Assembly (NCBI GenBank): GCA_045541915.1
Contig: JAZQJZ010000014.1
Span: 22,267-86,266, forward strand
DNA from: RGIG5579 sp045541915
GTDB taxonomy: Bacteria > Bacillota > Clostridia > Oscillospirales > SIG627
DNA length: 64,000 bases
Direction of reading: 5' to 3'
Shown here one piece after another: positions 14,701-23,625 of the stretch (position 1 is its first letter; every line of letters starts with the position of its first letter). Below the pieces are notes generated by a model that made no database searches, was not told the DNA's origin, and was given only the letters and a program-made list of their open reading frames with translations. A program made the translations under genes and the position numbers.

Positions 14701-16089
14701 TCAGTCTCTGTTGAAGAATGCAAAGCAGGCTTCGTAAGTGCTATAAACATCAAGTTTGGATACAGCCTCATAAGGAGCGTGCATGGAAAGAACGGGAACG
14801 CCAAGATCAACAACATCAATGTTTAATTTAGCGATATATTTTGCAACTGTACCGCCACCGCCTTGATCCACTTTGCCAAGCTCACCAATCTGCCAAACAA
14901 CATCATTTTGATTCAAAATGTTGCGGATTTTACCCATAAACTCTGCACTGGCATCGGAAGTACCGCTCTTGCCGCGAGAACCGGTATATTTTGTAATAAT
15001 AGCACCGTGATTTAAGAGAGAACTATTTTGTTTTTCATAAACCTCAGGGAACAAGGGGTCAAAGCACGCATTCACATCAGCAGACAAGCACCAGGAATTA
15101 CGCAGTGCAAGGCGAGGGTTTTGTTCTCCACAAAGCTCTACCAGAAAATCGTAGAGATAGTTTGTGTCAAGTCCGGTGTTGCCGCTGCTACCAATCTCTT
15201 CCTTGTCAGCCAAAACCAAAACAGAGGTATACTGGGGATCAACAGCATCAAGCATCGCGATCAAGGATGGATATGCACACACTCTGTCATCGTGTGCATA
15301 GGAAGCAATTAGGTTTCTGTCAAAGCCAACATCTCTTGCCTTCATAGCAGGAACCAAAATCAATTCGGATGAAATAAAGTCCTCTTCGACCATGCCATAC
15401 TTCTGGTTCAGAATGGACAAAACATTAAGTTTTACTGCTTCTTTGATGTCTTCTTCCTCAACCGGGAGGCTTCCGACAATTGCTTTCAGGCTTTCACCGG
15501 GAGTCAATTCGCCGGCAACACGTTTCATCTGATCTTGTGCAAGGTGAGGCAAAAGATCGGTAATATAGAAAATGGGATCCTGATCATCCTCTCCAATTGA
15601 AATTTCAACTTTTTCGCCATTTGCTAATACAACAGTGCCGTGTAAAGCCAACGGAACAGTAGGCCACTGATACTTTTTAACACCGCCATAATAGTGGGTT
15701 TTGAAGTATGCAATGGATTCCATTTCACACAAGGGACTGGGCTTCAAGTCAATGCGAGGAGCATCAATATGAGAAGCAATAATGCCAAATCCATCTTCCG
15801 GACTTTTTTTACCGATATTTGCCAAAATCAGGGCTTTGTCACGGTTTACATAGTAAATTTTATCACCGGCAGAATATTTTTTTCCGTATTCAAATTCACG
15901 GAATCCCTTCTCTTTTGCCAAAGTTACAGCAAAACGAACGGCTTCTCTTTCTGTTTTTGCAGAATCCAAAAAGTTTTTATAACCTTCGGCAAAATCAAAA
16001 GCCAGTTTGATTTTTTCCTTTGAAAAGCACTTGGAAGCGTCTTTTGGTTTGTAGCAAAGTTTTTCGCAGAGATTATTCTTCTTATCCAT
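14701..16089 (-). CDS. apeB: M18 family aminopeptidase
   Basis: 462-aa zinc aminopeptidase of family M18 (aspartyl aminopeptidase/ApeB type), a cytoplasmic enzyme forming a large tetrahedral oligomer. Metal and catalytic motifs are in order: ASHIDAPRIDLKP, LADKEEIGSSGNTGLDTNYL with the Glu-Glu pair, SADVNACFDP, and the C-terminal LGVPVLSMHAPYEAVSKLDV with the last His ligand. The ATG at 16089 has GGAA at a usable distance; the longer frame to 16116 has no signal. It sits between coaE and trhP in a tightly packed leftward operon. Confidence 0.93.
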   Translation of the reverse strand: MDKKNNLCEKLCYKPKDASKCFSKEKIKLAFDFAEGYKNFLDSAKTEREAVRFAVTLAKEKGFREFEYGKKYSAGDKIYYVNRDKALILANIGKKSPEDGFGIIASHIDAPRIDLKPSPLCEMESIAYFKTHYYGGVKKYQWPTVPLALHGTVVLANGEKVEISIGEDDQDPIFYITDLLPHLAQDQMKRVAGELTPGESLKAIVGSLPVEEEDIKEAVKLNVLSILNQKYGMVEEDFISSELILVPAMKARDVGFDRNLIASYAHDDRVCAYPSLIAMLDAVDPQYTSVLVLADKEEIGSSGNTGLDTNYLYDFLVELCGEQNPRLALRNSWCLSADVNACFDPLFPEVYEKQNSSLLNHGAIITKYTGSRGKSGTSDASAEFMGKIRNILNQNDVVWQIGELGKVDQGGGGTVAKYIAKLNIDVVDLGVPVLSMHAPYEAVSKLDVYSTYEACFAFFNRD

Positions 16090-16123
16090 GATAAAAATTC
16101 CTTTCGTTATTTTCAATTTCGGT

Positions 16124-16714
16124 TTATTTGAATGCTGCTTTGATCAAATCATTGCAAGCGTTTTCAAGTTCATTTAAATCGCCGTTGTTTTCAATCACAA
16201 AATCCGCACGGCTCTTTAAAAACTGATTGGAAATCTGTTTGTCAATGCGCTCCTTGGCAAGCGTTGGAGCAATATGATCCCGCTGGCAAATTCTCTGAAT
16301 TTCAAGATCCTCATTTGATACTACCGCACATACAACATCACACCAAGTTTCGAGTCCTGCCTCAAAAAAAAGAGGCGCATCAATTACACACAAATTTGAG
16401 CCTTGAGCAGAAAGCTTCTCTAAGCGTTTTTTTAGTTCATCCAGTATAAAAGGATGGGTCAACCGATTGAGTTCTGAGAGTTTTTTTTCATCCGAAAACA
16501 CAATTTCTCTCAAAGCGTTACGGTCTAAAGCTCCGGAACGGATAACGTGGCTGCCAAAATGATCGCCAATAGCCAGCAAGCAATCGGAAGGAGAACTTAC
16601 CAAATCGTGATAAATAACATCGCAATCCAAAACCGGCACACCCTTTTTATTTAGAAGTGCCGAAACGGTGCTTTTTCCTGAACCGCTTCTACCGCATATT
16701 CCAATAATTTTCAT
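16124..16714 (-). CDS. coaE: dephospho-CoA kinase
   Basis: Phosphorylates the 3'-hydroxyl of dephospho-CoA, the last step of coenzyme A synthesis. The 196-aa length is typical. The N-terminal P-loop is GICGRSGSGKSTV (residues about 5-17). The CoaE signature follows: VLDCDVIYHDLV, the LIDAPLFFE-like strand VIDAPLFFEAGLE, and the lid region QRICQRDHIAPTLAKERIDK. The stop of tsaC/ywlC is seven bases upstream, so it is translated as part of the same operon. Confidence 0.95.
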   Translation of the reverse strand: MKIIGICGRSGSGKSTVSALLNKKGVPVLDCDVIYHDLVSSPSDCLLAIGDHFGSHVIRSGALDRNALREIVFSDEKKLSELNRLTHPFILDELKKRLEKLSAQGSNLCVIDAPLFFEAGLETWCDVVCAVVSNEDLEIQRICQRDHIAPTLAKERIDKQISNQFLKSRADFVIENNGDLNELENACNDLIKAAFK

Positions 16715-16720
16715 ATTGCC

Positions 16721-17764
16721 TCACAATTTTATCAGATCAAACGCGCACGCACGAAGCAAACGATTGGAAATAGCAAGTCCTAAATCCTCGCGACTGGTAA
16801 AACGGGCATAAATATGAGGCACGTTTTTTCCATCGAAGGAACGAAGAGCGTCAAAAAGTTTGTTCGCCTGGCTTAGAAGATCGCCGCGTGATCCAAAGGA
16901 AACAGCAAGATCTTTGCTGTCTTTGAATTTTTGTAAATCCTCATCGAAACAAAGAATACCGCACCCCTCGGAAATTTTCGCTTGAAAGAAGGAAATTACC
17001 TTCTCCTCTTCCCCATCCACCATTGTTAAATCAGCTTTTGGTGCATAGTGTCGATATTTCATGCCGGGGGACTCGGGCTTTTCATTTGTGGAAAGTGCGG
17101 AAAGGACTGCATCGGAAACGATAACATTTTCAGTCACTGACTTTAAATCAGAAAGGGTTACAAAGCCAGGTCTAAGCAAATGAATGCAGTCGTTTTTTAA
17201 AGAAATAACAGTCGATTCCAATCCAACATCACAGGATCCTCCGTCGATGATCATATCCACTCTTCCATTCATATCAGAAACAACATGTTGTGCGTTAGTT
17301 GGGCTGGGCTTACCGGAAAGATTGGCGGAAGGGGCTGCAATGGGAACACCGGAAAGCCGAATCAATTCGCGAGCAATCGGATGCTTTGGGCAACGAAGGG
17401 CAACCGTATCAAGGCCTACCGTCACGGAATCCGGAATAATGGAGCGTTTCGGCAAAATAATGGTAAGAGGACCAGGCATATAACGCTCAGATAACTTCTG
17501 AAAAAGTGGGCTTGAATCTGTATCAGCATAATTCTGGCAATCAGAAGGGGTGAGAACGTGAACAATCAAGGGATTGTCATGCGGCCTTCCCTTTGCTTCG
17601 AAAATTCGATCACAGGCAGGGCCATCTAAAGCATTGGCGCCAAGGCCATATACAGTTTCTGTGGGAAATGCAACAAGGCCACCATCGGCGATAATGTTTC
17701 CGGCACGGGATAATAAGGCAATGTCGATGTTTTTCGAATCAATTTTTAAAATTTCTGTTTTCAT
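16721..17764 (-). CDS. ywlC: threonylcarbamoyl-AMP synthase (TsaC/Sua5)
   Basis: Makes threonylcarbamoyl-adenylate from threonine, bicarbonate and ATP, the first step of t6A formation at position 37 of ANN-decoding tRNAs. The 347-aa protein has the YrdC domain (residues about 10-200: GGLVAFPTETVYGLGANALD; KGRPHDNPLIVHV; IAAPSANLSGKPSPT; GLESTVISL) followed by the C-terminal Sua5 domain (GMKYRHYAPKADL linker; ISNRLLRACAFDLI), so it is the long Sua5/YwlC form. Its ATG overlaps the prfA stop (ATGA). Confidence 0.95.
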   Translation of the reverse strand: MKTEILKIDSKNIDIALLSRAGNIIADGGLVAFPTETVYGLGANALDGPACDRIFEAKGRPHDNPLIVHVLTPSDCQNYADTDSSPLFQKLSERYMPGPLTIILPKRSIIPDSVTVGLDTVALRCPKHPIARELIRLSGVPIAAPSANLSGKPSPTNAQHVVSDMNGRVDMIIDGGSCDVGLESTVISLKNDCIHLLRPGFVTLSDLKSVTENVIVSDAVLSALSTNEKPESPGMKYRHYAPKADLTMVDGEEEKVISFFQAKISEGCGILCFDEDLQKFKDSKDLAVSFGSRGDLLSQANKLFDALRSFDGKNVPHIYARFTSREDLGLAISNRLLRACAFDLIKL

Positions 17765-18834
17765 GAAAAATGATCGCTCTCCAGTTGTTTCACGCGGTCA
17801 GCTGTTGCCAAAGCTTCGATGATTTCATCCAAGCGACCGTTTAAAATATTTTCGATAGAATGCAAGGTCAAACCAATACGATGATCACTGACACGCCCCT
17901 GGGGATAGTTATATGTGCGAATTCTTTCGCTACGGTCACCGGAACCGATTTGGCTTTTACGGGCGCTGGAAATTTCGGCGTTTTGTTTTTCAATTTCAAG
18001 ATTGTGGATTTTAGAACGAAGTACCTTCATTGCTTTTTCGCGGTTTTTCAATTGACTACGTTCATCCTGGCACTCTACAACAATTCCGGTAGGCTTGTGC
18101 AAAATACGAATAGCAGAATCGGTTTTGTTGACATGCTGACCGCCGGCACCACTGGCTCGGTGAGTATCAATCTCTAAATCTTGAGGGTTGATCTGAACTT
18201 CCACCTCTTCCGCTTCCGGAAGTACCGCTACCGTAACGGTAGAAGTCTGAATTCTTCCCTGGGATTCCGTTTCCGGAACGCGCTGAACACGGTGAACACC
18301 GCTTTCATATTTTAACTTCGAATAGGCTCCTTCGCCTTCGATAACGAAAGAAATTTCCTTAAAACCGCCAAGTTCTGTTTCGTTGGAATCGATCACTTCG
18401 CTCTTCCAACCGCAGTTTTGGGCATACATAGAGTACATACGGTAAAGAACACCGGAAAACAAAGCCGCTTCTTCCCCGCCGGCACCAGCACGAATCTCAA
18501 CGATAACATTCTTATCATCATTAGGATCCTTGGGAAGGAGCAAAATTTTAATTTCCTCTAAAATCTGCTTTTCACTTTCTTGCGCATCGGCAAGTTCCTC
18601 TTGGGCCAGTTCAGCAAGATCAGCATCCGGCTTTTCATCTAAAATCATTTTGGCTTCAGCTTGCGATTTGATTACATCGGAAAGCCTTCGGTAAGCCTCC
18701 ACAATCGGAGTAAGATTTTTATATTCTTTCATTAACTGTCGCGAACGTTCAGGATCACCGATTACACTGGGATCGCCCAAAAGGTTCTCAATTGATAGGT
18801 ATTTCTCTTCTGTTTTTTTTAGTTTATCAAGCAT
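17761..18834 (-). CDS. prfA: peptide chain release factor 1 (RF1)
   Basis: Class I release factor reading UAA and UAG. The 357-aa protein has the PxT anticodon motif as PET at about residues 187-189 (HRVQRVPETESQGRIQT), which marks RF1 rather than RF2, and GGQ at about 231-233 (RASGAGGQHVNK). The start overlaps the DUF951 gene by eight bases and the stop overlaps the Sua5 gene by four, so translation is probably coupled. Many Gram-positives have prmC beside prfA; here the neighbours are DUF951 and the t6A gene instead. Confidence 0.96.
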   Translation of the reverse strand: MLDKLKKTEEKYLSIENLLGDPSVIGDPERSRQLMKEYKNLTPIVEAYRRLSDVIKSQAEAKMILDEKPDADLAELAQEELADAQESEKQILEEIKILLLPKDPNDDKNVIVEIRAGAGGEEAALFSGVLYRMYSMYAQNCGWKSEVIDSNETELGGFKEISFVIEGEGAYSKLKYESGVHRVQRVPETESQGRIQTSTVTVAVLPEAEEVEVQINPQDLEIDTHRASGAGGQHVNKTDSAIRILHKPTGIVVECQDERSQLKNREKAMKVLRSKIHNLEIEKQNAEISSARKSQIGSGDRSERIRTYNYPQGRVSDHRIGLTLHSIENILNGRLDEIIEALATADRVKQLESDHFS

Positions 18835-19024
18835 TCTTATCTCCGATGGATACAGATTTTATGTTTTTTTCCAATTTGATGCGGGAAACAACCATTTCTC
18901 TACCGCAGGCATTACAGCGAATTTTCACATCACTGCCTGTGAACAAAACAGAAAACAAATACCCGCCGCAGGGGTGCTTCTTTTTTAATTCTAAAGTGTC
19001 GCCGACGCCAAAAGAAATCCTCAT
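18827..19024 (-). CDS. DUF951 family protein
   Basis: 65 aa, from the ATG at 19024 (residue 12 of the longest frame). It shows the DUF951 pattern: GVGDTLELKKKHPCGG, then KIRCNACGREMVVSRIKLEK. The cysteines (HPCGG and CNACG) form a zinc-ribbon-like site. The family is small, cytoplasmic and nearly universal in Firmicutes; its role is unknown, perhaps nucleic-acid binding. It overlaps prfA by eight bases. Confidence 0.88.
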   Translation of the reverse strand: MRISFGVGDTLELKKKHPCGGYLFSVLFTGSDVKIRCNACGREMVVSRIKLEKNIKSVSIGDKNA

Positions 19025-19092
19025 ATTAAACTCCAAAAAAACAAACGTGCAAAACATACCCTTTGACGGCGCATCTTTTGCACGAATTGCAA

Positions 19093-19368
19093 TTACTTCT
19101 TCAATTCCTTATCAAGCCAAACTTTTCCAAAGTCCAGAGCTTCATAAAGTCCGAATTTTTCCGATTGCTTCAGAATTTCGCCGGTTTTAGTATCCTGAAC
19201 CTGAACGAAGATCATATCGGGAATTTCGGTTCCGTGAAAATCCTTTGTGGTTAAAACGGTCAGAACTAAAATTGCCTTTCGAGCCGGATTGCCATAACAA
19301 ATGATGTTGCCATTTTTAACGAGCGGCTTACCGCAATAAGAAGTATACTCTGTGATTTCAACTGCCAT
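19093..19368 (-). CDS. conserved hypothetical protein, 91 aa
   Basis: Not recognised. The protein starts MAVEITEYTSYCGKPLVKNG and is a mixed alpha/beta soluble protein without signal peptide or membrane segment (KAILVLTVLTTKDFHGTEIP; FVQVQDTKTGEILKQSEKFG). It lies between ireB and the DUF951 gene on the same strand with short gaps, so it belongs to the same operon. Confidence 0.65.
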   Translation of the reverse strand: MAVEITEYTSYCGKPLVKNGNIICYGNPARKAILVLTVLTTKDFHGTEIPDMIFVQVQDTKTGEILKQSEKFGLYEALDFGKVWLDKELKK

Positions 19369-19383
19369 ACTATCAATCCCTTT

Positions 19384-19641
19384 CTAAATGTTCAAATAAC
19401 TCTTAAGCAAATGGCGCAACAATTCATCACGCTCGATTTTTGCAATCAAAGTACGGGCGTTATTGTAATTGGTAATATAAGTCGGGTCTTCGGTTAAAAT
19501 ATAACCCACCAGCTGATTCAGAGGGTTATAGCCTTTTTCAATCAAAGCTTCATACACACTGGACAAAGTTTTGCGAACAAATTCCTCTTCCTCTTTTGCA
19601 ACTTTGTAAGTAATTGTTTTTTCTTTATCAAAGCCGATCAT
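19384..19641 (-). CDS. ireB: IreB family regulatory phosphoprotein (DUF965)
   Basis: 85 aa, from ATG 19641 directly after AAGGAGG; the longer frame to 19722 runs into the RNase P RNA gene. The sequence matches the IreB/YrzL family: EKTITYKVAKEEEEFVRKTL, VYEALIEKGYNPLNQLVGYI, and LTEDPTYITNYNNARTLIAK. In Enterococcus, IreB is a substrate of the PASTA kinase IreK and tunes cephalosporin resistance. It follows rnpB on the same strand. In many Firmicutes it precedes the Holliday junction resolvase gene ruvX, which is not present here. Confidence 0.93.
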   Translation of the reverse strand: MIGFDKEKTITYKVAKEEEEFVRKTLSSVYEALIEKGYNPLNQLVGYILTEDPTYITNYNNARTLIAKIERDELLRHLLKSYLNI

Positions 19642-19679
19642 AGAAACCTCCTTAACAAAAACGTCCAAAAAAATGAATA

Positions 19680-20044
19680 TATGACTAGGCTTGTAAGCCG
19701 GGTTCTGTAATGCATAAAGCACCAGCGATCATCTATCTAGGACAAAGATTGCTCTTTGCCTCAAGCCACCTCTAGAACTTACCTGGCCGGTAATGGCGGA
19801 GCCTGTTCTGTATGCGGTGTTGCTTCGGATAGGGTTTACAGGACTTTTATGTTACCATAGAAGTCGGTGAGCTCTTACCTCGCCTTTTCACCCTTACCGG
19901 TTTCCCGGCGGTATCTCTCTGTTGCACTTTCCCTAAAGTCACCTTCGGCGGACGTTATCCGTTATCCTTGCCATGCGAAGCCCGGACTTTCCTCACTTTG
20001 TATCTTTCGAAAGCAAAGCGCGATCGCCCCACCTAGTCATAAAC
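19680..20044 (-). ncRNA. rnpB: RNase P RNA, bacterial class A
   Basis: The catalytic RNA that trims the 5' ends of tRNA precursors. On the minus strand the RNA begins near 20044 and shows GAGGAAAGTCCGGGCT (about 20003-19988), the conserved core AGGGTGAAAAGGCGAGGTAA with GAGCTCACC (about 19895-19865), and ACAGAACCCGGCTTA (about 19711-19697). The two ends pair as ACTAGG with its distant partner CCTAGT. The length of about 360 nt is normal. A consensus promoter lies at 20051-20079. End points are accurate to a few bases only. Confidence 0.95.
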
Positions 20045-20050
20045 ACAAAT

Positions 20051-20079
20051 AGTATACCCCAATTACATATTTTTGTCAA
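20051..20079 (-). promoter_or_regulatory. sigma-A-type promoter of rnpB
   Basis: On the minus strand TTGACA (20074-20079), 17 bp, TATACT (20051-20056): near-perfect, as expected for a stable RNA. It is back-to-back with the murD promoter. Confidence 0.85.
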
Positions 20080-20084
20080 ATATA

Positions 20085-20112
20085 TTGAATAATTATTTTT
20101 TTAAGATATAAT
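20085..20112 (+). promoter_or_regulatory. sigma-A-type promoter of the murD-M42 operon
   Basis: TTGAAT (20085-20090), 16 bp, TATAAT (20107-20112), 31 bp before the murD ATG. Confidence 0.7.
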
Positions 20113-20143
20113 AAATTTATAACAAAATTTGAGGTAACGGTTT

Positions 20144-21550
20144 ATGACACAACAAAAAGGGTATGATTCACTATCTGAATTTGTAAAAAATAAAAGCATT
20201 TCCTTGATCGGAATCGGTGTTTCCAATCTCCCACTCGTCTCTTTTTTGTACGAAGCAGGAGCAAATTCCGTCACGGTTCGGGATTTAAAGAAAACAGACG
20301 ACGATCCGCAAATTCTGCAAGCCAGAGACGCCGGTGCAAAAATTGTTTTGGGCGATGGATATCTTTCTGATCTGCAGGAGGATATCATCATTCGTTCGCC
20401 AGTGGTTCGTCCGGACATTCCTCCGTTTGAAGAAGCAAAGAAACGCGGCTTGCTTGTTACTTGTGAGACAGAGCTTTTTTTGCAGTTTGCTCCATGCAAA
20501 ACCGTTGCCATAACAGGAAGCGACGGTAAAACAACCACTACCACTCTTGTTTCAAAAATTCTATCAAATGCTGGTTATGAGGTAAAACTTGGTGGTAACA
20601 TTGGAAAAGCGATGCTTCCGCAATTAAAAGAAATCAAGTCGGAAAATGAATTCGCTGTCATGGAGCTATCCAGTTTTCAGTTGATGAATTGTCGTTTTAG
20701 CCCAGATGTCGCCATCATTACCAATCTTTCCGAGAACCACTTGGATTGGCACCGCGACATGGATGAGTATTTTGATGCTAAAAAGAATATTCTGAAGCAT
20801 CAAGATATGTGCGGCAGAGCGGTTTTGAATTTCGACAATCAACATACAAAGAATTGTCAGACCAATGGCAAAAAAGTTTTCTTTTCTTATGAGCCAAAAA
20901 ATATGGATGCTCTCTTTTCGGATACTGCTGTTTTTTGCAGGGATGGAAAAATCTTTGCTCAAGAAAACGGCGTTGTTTCCCAGGTTATGTCCGCTTCCCA
21001 AATCATTCTTCCCGGAAAGCATAATGTAGAAAACTATATGGCTGCAATCGCCGCGGTTTTGCCATTCGTTTCTGTTGATCACATCCTGGCTGTTGCCGAA
21101 ACCTTTGGCGGCGTGGAGCACCGGATCGAGCTTGTTCGAGAGATTTCCGGCGTTAAGTTTTATAATAGCTCGATTGACTCATCTCCAGCAAGATCCACGG
21201 CTTGTCTTCGTTCGTTTTCAAATAAAATTATTATGATCGCCGGTGGCTATGATAAAAATTTGGATTATTCTGCCTTAGGAGATGAAATTTGCGAACATGT
21301 AAAAACGCTGATCCTCTGTGGCGCAACCGCTGAAAAGATCCGAAACGCGACAAAATCGTCTGCAAAGTATCGAGACGGTTCCCCGGAAATTCATATCTGT
21401 AAAACATTTTCCGATACGGTTCTGGTGGCAGAGAAATCTGCCGAAAAAGGTGACTGTGTTGTTCTTTCTCCAGCCAGCGCAAGTTTCGATCTGTTTCGGA
21501 ATTTTGATGAACGCGGAAAATACTTTAAAAAACTTGTGATGGAGTTATAA
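20144..21550 (+). CDS. murD: UDP-N-acetylmuramoyl-L-alanine--D-glutamate ligase
   Basis: Adds D-glutamate to UDP-MurNAc-L-alanine in cytoplasmic peptidoglycan precursor synthesis, using ATP. The 468-aa protein has the Mur ligase three-domain plan. The N-terminal Rossmann part has LIGIGVSNLPLVSFL, the central ATPase has VAITGSDGKTTTTTLVSKIL (P-loop) and NLSENHLDWHRDMDEYFDAK, and the C-terminal domain starts near GVEHRIELVREISGVKFYNS with SSPARSTACL. It is the first gene of an operon with three M42 peptidase paralogues. It is not in the usual dcw cluster. Confidence 0.95.
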   Translation: MTQQKGYDSLSEFVKNKSISLIGIGVSNLPLVSFLYEAGANSVTVRDLKKTDDDPQILQARDAGAKIVLGDGYLSDLQEDIIIRSPVVRPDIPPFEEAKKRGLLVTCETELFLQFAPCKTVAITGSDGKTTTTTLVSKILSNAGYEVKLGGNIGKAMLPQLKEIKSENEFAVMELSSFQLMNCRFSPDVAIITNLSENHLDWHRDMDEYFDAKKNILKHQDMCGRAVLNFDNQHTKNCQTNGKKVFFSYEPKNMDALFSDTAVFCRDGKIFAQENGVVSQVMSASQIILPGKHNVENYMAAIAAVLPFVSVDHILAVAETFGGVEHRIELVREISGVKFYNSSIDSSPARSTACLRSFSNKIIMIAGGYDKNLDYSALGDEICEHVKTLILCGATAEKIRNATKSSAKYRDGSPEIHICKTFSDTVLVAEKSAEKGDCVVLSPASASFDLFRNFDERGKYFKKLVMEL

Positions 21551-22597
21551 ATGAAATCGATTTATGAAATCCTTTTGAAGTTATCAGAACTGTCGTCGGT
21601 TTCCGGCCGTGAGATCAGTGAAAACGAACATAAGCAACTCTCCTCTCTTTTTCCGACCGCCGAAATTGACGCACTTGGAAATGTTCTGTTTTTCAAAAAA
21701 GGCACTGGTAAAAATCCAAAAAAAGTTTTAATTGAGGCTCACCGTGATGAAATCGGTCTTTGCGTCAAAGATATTCTGGAGGGTGGATTCCTCTCCGTGG
21801 TCGAATGCGGCGGTATCGATGCAAAAATTTTACCGGGAACAGAATTTACTGTTTGCGGAACGAAAAATGTCTCTTGCATTGCTACCTCTACCCCTCCGCA
21901 CCTATCGGGTGGAAAGGATAAAAACGAGAAATTCAATGTTGAACAGGTTTACCTGGATACCGGCATGCTTTCTAAAAAGAAACTTAAAGGAATGGTCTCA
22001 ATCGGAGATCCTATTATGTTTGCAGCCGAACCGGTTAAGCTTTCGGATGGTAAAATTTCCGGCAGAGGGTTCGACAATAAAGCGAGTGTTGCTGCCGGAC
22101 TTTTGGCATTTGAGAAGGTTGTAAATTGCGAAAACGACGTTTATCTTTTGCTTTCTGTTGGCGAAGAGACCACATCCCGCGGTGTTAGAAAGATTTGCCG
22201 TGATATTGACCTTGATGCTGCCTTTGTGGTGGATGTTGGATTTGCTTTTCGCGAGGGCTTGGACCGCACAAGCTGCATCCTAATGGATCATGGGCCCTCT
22301 GTTTCTTATACCGACACCCTATCAAGAAAAATGTCAAACTGGGCTTGTTATGTAGCAAAAAGAGAAGGAATTCCTTTTCAGGTAATTGCGGAACCGGGCG
22401 GAACCGGTACCAGCGCCACTGCTATTCAATTGGAAAATGGCGGCATTCCGTCGGTTGTAATCTCTATACCCCTTCTTAATATGCATACCCCGGGAGAAAT
22501 TGTATCTGAAAATGACATTAAAAATACAGCCAATTTGTTGTTAGCCATAGTTCATGACTGTGAAATTCCCCAAAAGGAGGTGATTCTTTTTGATTGA
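21551..22597 (+). CDS. M42 family metallo-aminopeptidase (first paralogue)
   Basis: 348 aa; the ATG immediately follows the murD stop. M42 enzymes (PepA, TET, YsdC, FrvX) are cytosolic dinuclear aminopeptidases that assemble into tetrahedral dodecamers. Expected metal and catalytic sites are present: the first His/Asp in IEAHRDEIGLC (usual AHMDEIG), the bridging Asp in GRGFDNKASVAAG, Glu-Glu in SVGEETTSRG, Asp in AAFVVDVGFA, and the last His in LLNMHTPGEI. It is therefore likely active. It overlaps the next gene by eight bases. Confidence 0.9.
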   Translation: MKSIYEILLKLSELSSVSGREISENEHKQLSSLFPTAEIDALGNVLFFKKGTGKNPKKVLIEAHRDEIGLCVKDILEGGFLSVVECGGIDAKILPGTEFTVCGTKNVSCIATSTPPHLSGGKDKNEKFNVEQVYLDTGMLSKKKLKGMVSIGDPIMFAAEPVKLSDGKISGRGFDNKASVAAGLLAFEKVVNCENDVYLLLSVGEETTSRGVRKICRDIDLDAAFVVDVGFAFREGLDRTSCILMDHGPSVSYTDTLSRKMSNWACYVAKREGIPFQVIAEPGGTGTSATAIQLENGGIPSVVISIPLLNMHTPGEIVSENDIKNTANLLLAIVHDCEIPQKEVILFD

Positions 22598-23624
22598 GGC
22601 TGATGTTCGGTTTTTAGAAGAGCTCTGCAACGCTTTCGGTCCTTCGGGAATGGAGGATGCCGTTCGTGGTTTGATCATCGAGAGAATCAAGCCTTATGTC
22701 GATACTTTAAAAATTGACGGAATCGGCAATTTAATTGCTACCAAGGGGCAAAAGGAAAAGCTTTTTGTTGCCGCACATATGGATGAAGTGGGATTTATGA
22801 TCACCGGTATCGAAGACGACGGCAAGCTTCGTTTTTCTTCCATCGGTGGCGTTGATCCCAAGCACCTATCGTCCAAAAGAGTACGTTTTCAAAATCCTAG
22901 GCTTATTGGCGTAATCGGCGCTAAGCCAGTTCACCTTACAAAGAATGCAAAAGAGGATGCTTCCCATCAAGATCAATACCGAAATCTATACATTGATATC
23001 GGGACCACCTCTCGAGAAGCTTCTGAACGAATTGTTTCCATTGGAGACTGCGCTGTCTTTTCTACTGATTTTTCCAAAATGAATGGGGATCAAAACGTGT
23101 TCAGAGGAAAAGCTTTTGACAATCGTTTAGGATGTTTTCTTCTTTGCCAACTGATTTCATCCAAGAAAATTACCGATGGCACCTTTGTGTTCACCGTTCA
23201 GGAAGAAACCGGTTTGCGTGGTGCCAGTACCGTGATGAGAAACAATCACTTTGAAGCCGGAATTGCCATTGACACTACCACCGCGAACGATCTCTTTGGC
23301 ATCACAGCTCACCGCACAGTTTCCAGCTTGAAAAAAGGACCTGTAATTTCCTTTGCCGACGGAGCGACGGTTTATCAAAGAGATTTGATACGAGAAATAT
23401 TTGATTTTCTTGATCAAAAGAAAATTTCTTGCCAGACCAAAACAAGGAGAACCGGTGGGAATGAAGCTTCTGCCATTGAAAAGGTTGGTTTTGGCTCGAA
23501 ATCAATTTCAGTTTCGGTTCCTTGCCGCTATATTCACGGGCCGGTTGGCTTGGTTTTGGCAGAGGATATTGAGCAAACAAAAGCAGCGCTTTTTGCCATT
23601 GTCAACTACTTGAAAGGAGAATAA
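22590..23624 (+). CDS. M42 family metallo-aminopeptidase (second paralogue)
   Basis: 344 aa from a TTG start at 22590, six bases after a perfect AAAGGAGG that lies inside the preceding gene. The M42 sites are canonical: VAAHMDEVGFM, GKAFDNRLGCFL, FTVQEETGLRGA, AIDTTTANDL and RYIHGPVGLV. This is the most typical member of the three and probably the main active subunit. Adjacent M42 paralogues can form mixed TET complexes in some organisms; whether this happens here is unknown. Confidence 0.92.
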   Translation: MIEADVRFLEELCNAFGPSGMEDAVRGLIIERIKPYVDTLKIDGIGNLIATKGQKEKLFVAAHMDEVGFMITGIEDDGKLRFSSIGGVDPKHLSSKRVRFQNPRLIGVIGAKPVHLTKNAKEDASHQDQYRNLYIDIGTTSREASERIVSIGDCAVFSTDFSKMNGDQNVFRGKAFDNRLGCFLLCQLISSKKITDGTFVFTVQEETGLRGASTVMRNNHFEAGIAIDTTTANDLFGITAHRTVSSLKKGPVISFADGATVYQRDLIREIFDFLDQKKISCQTKTRRTGGNEASAIEKVGFGSKSISVSVPCRYIHGPVGLVLAEDIEQTKAALFAIVNYLKGE

Positions 23625-23625
23625 T

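Noticed and set aside
19867..20052. 61-codon plus-strand frame
   Set aside because: It lies inside the RNase P RNA gene, read on the opposite strand.
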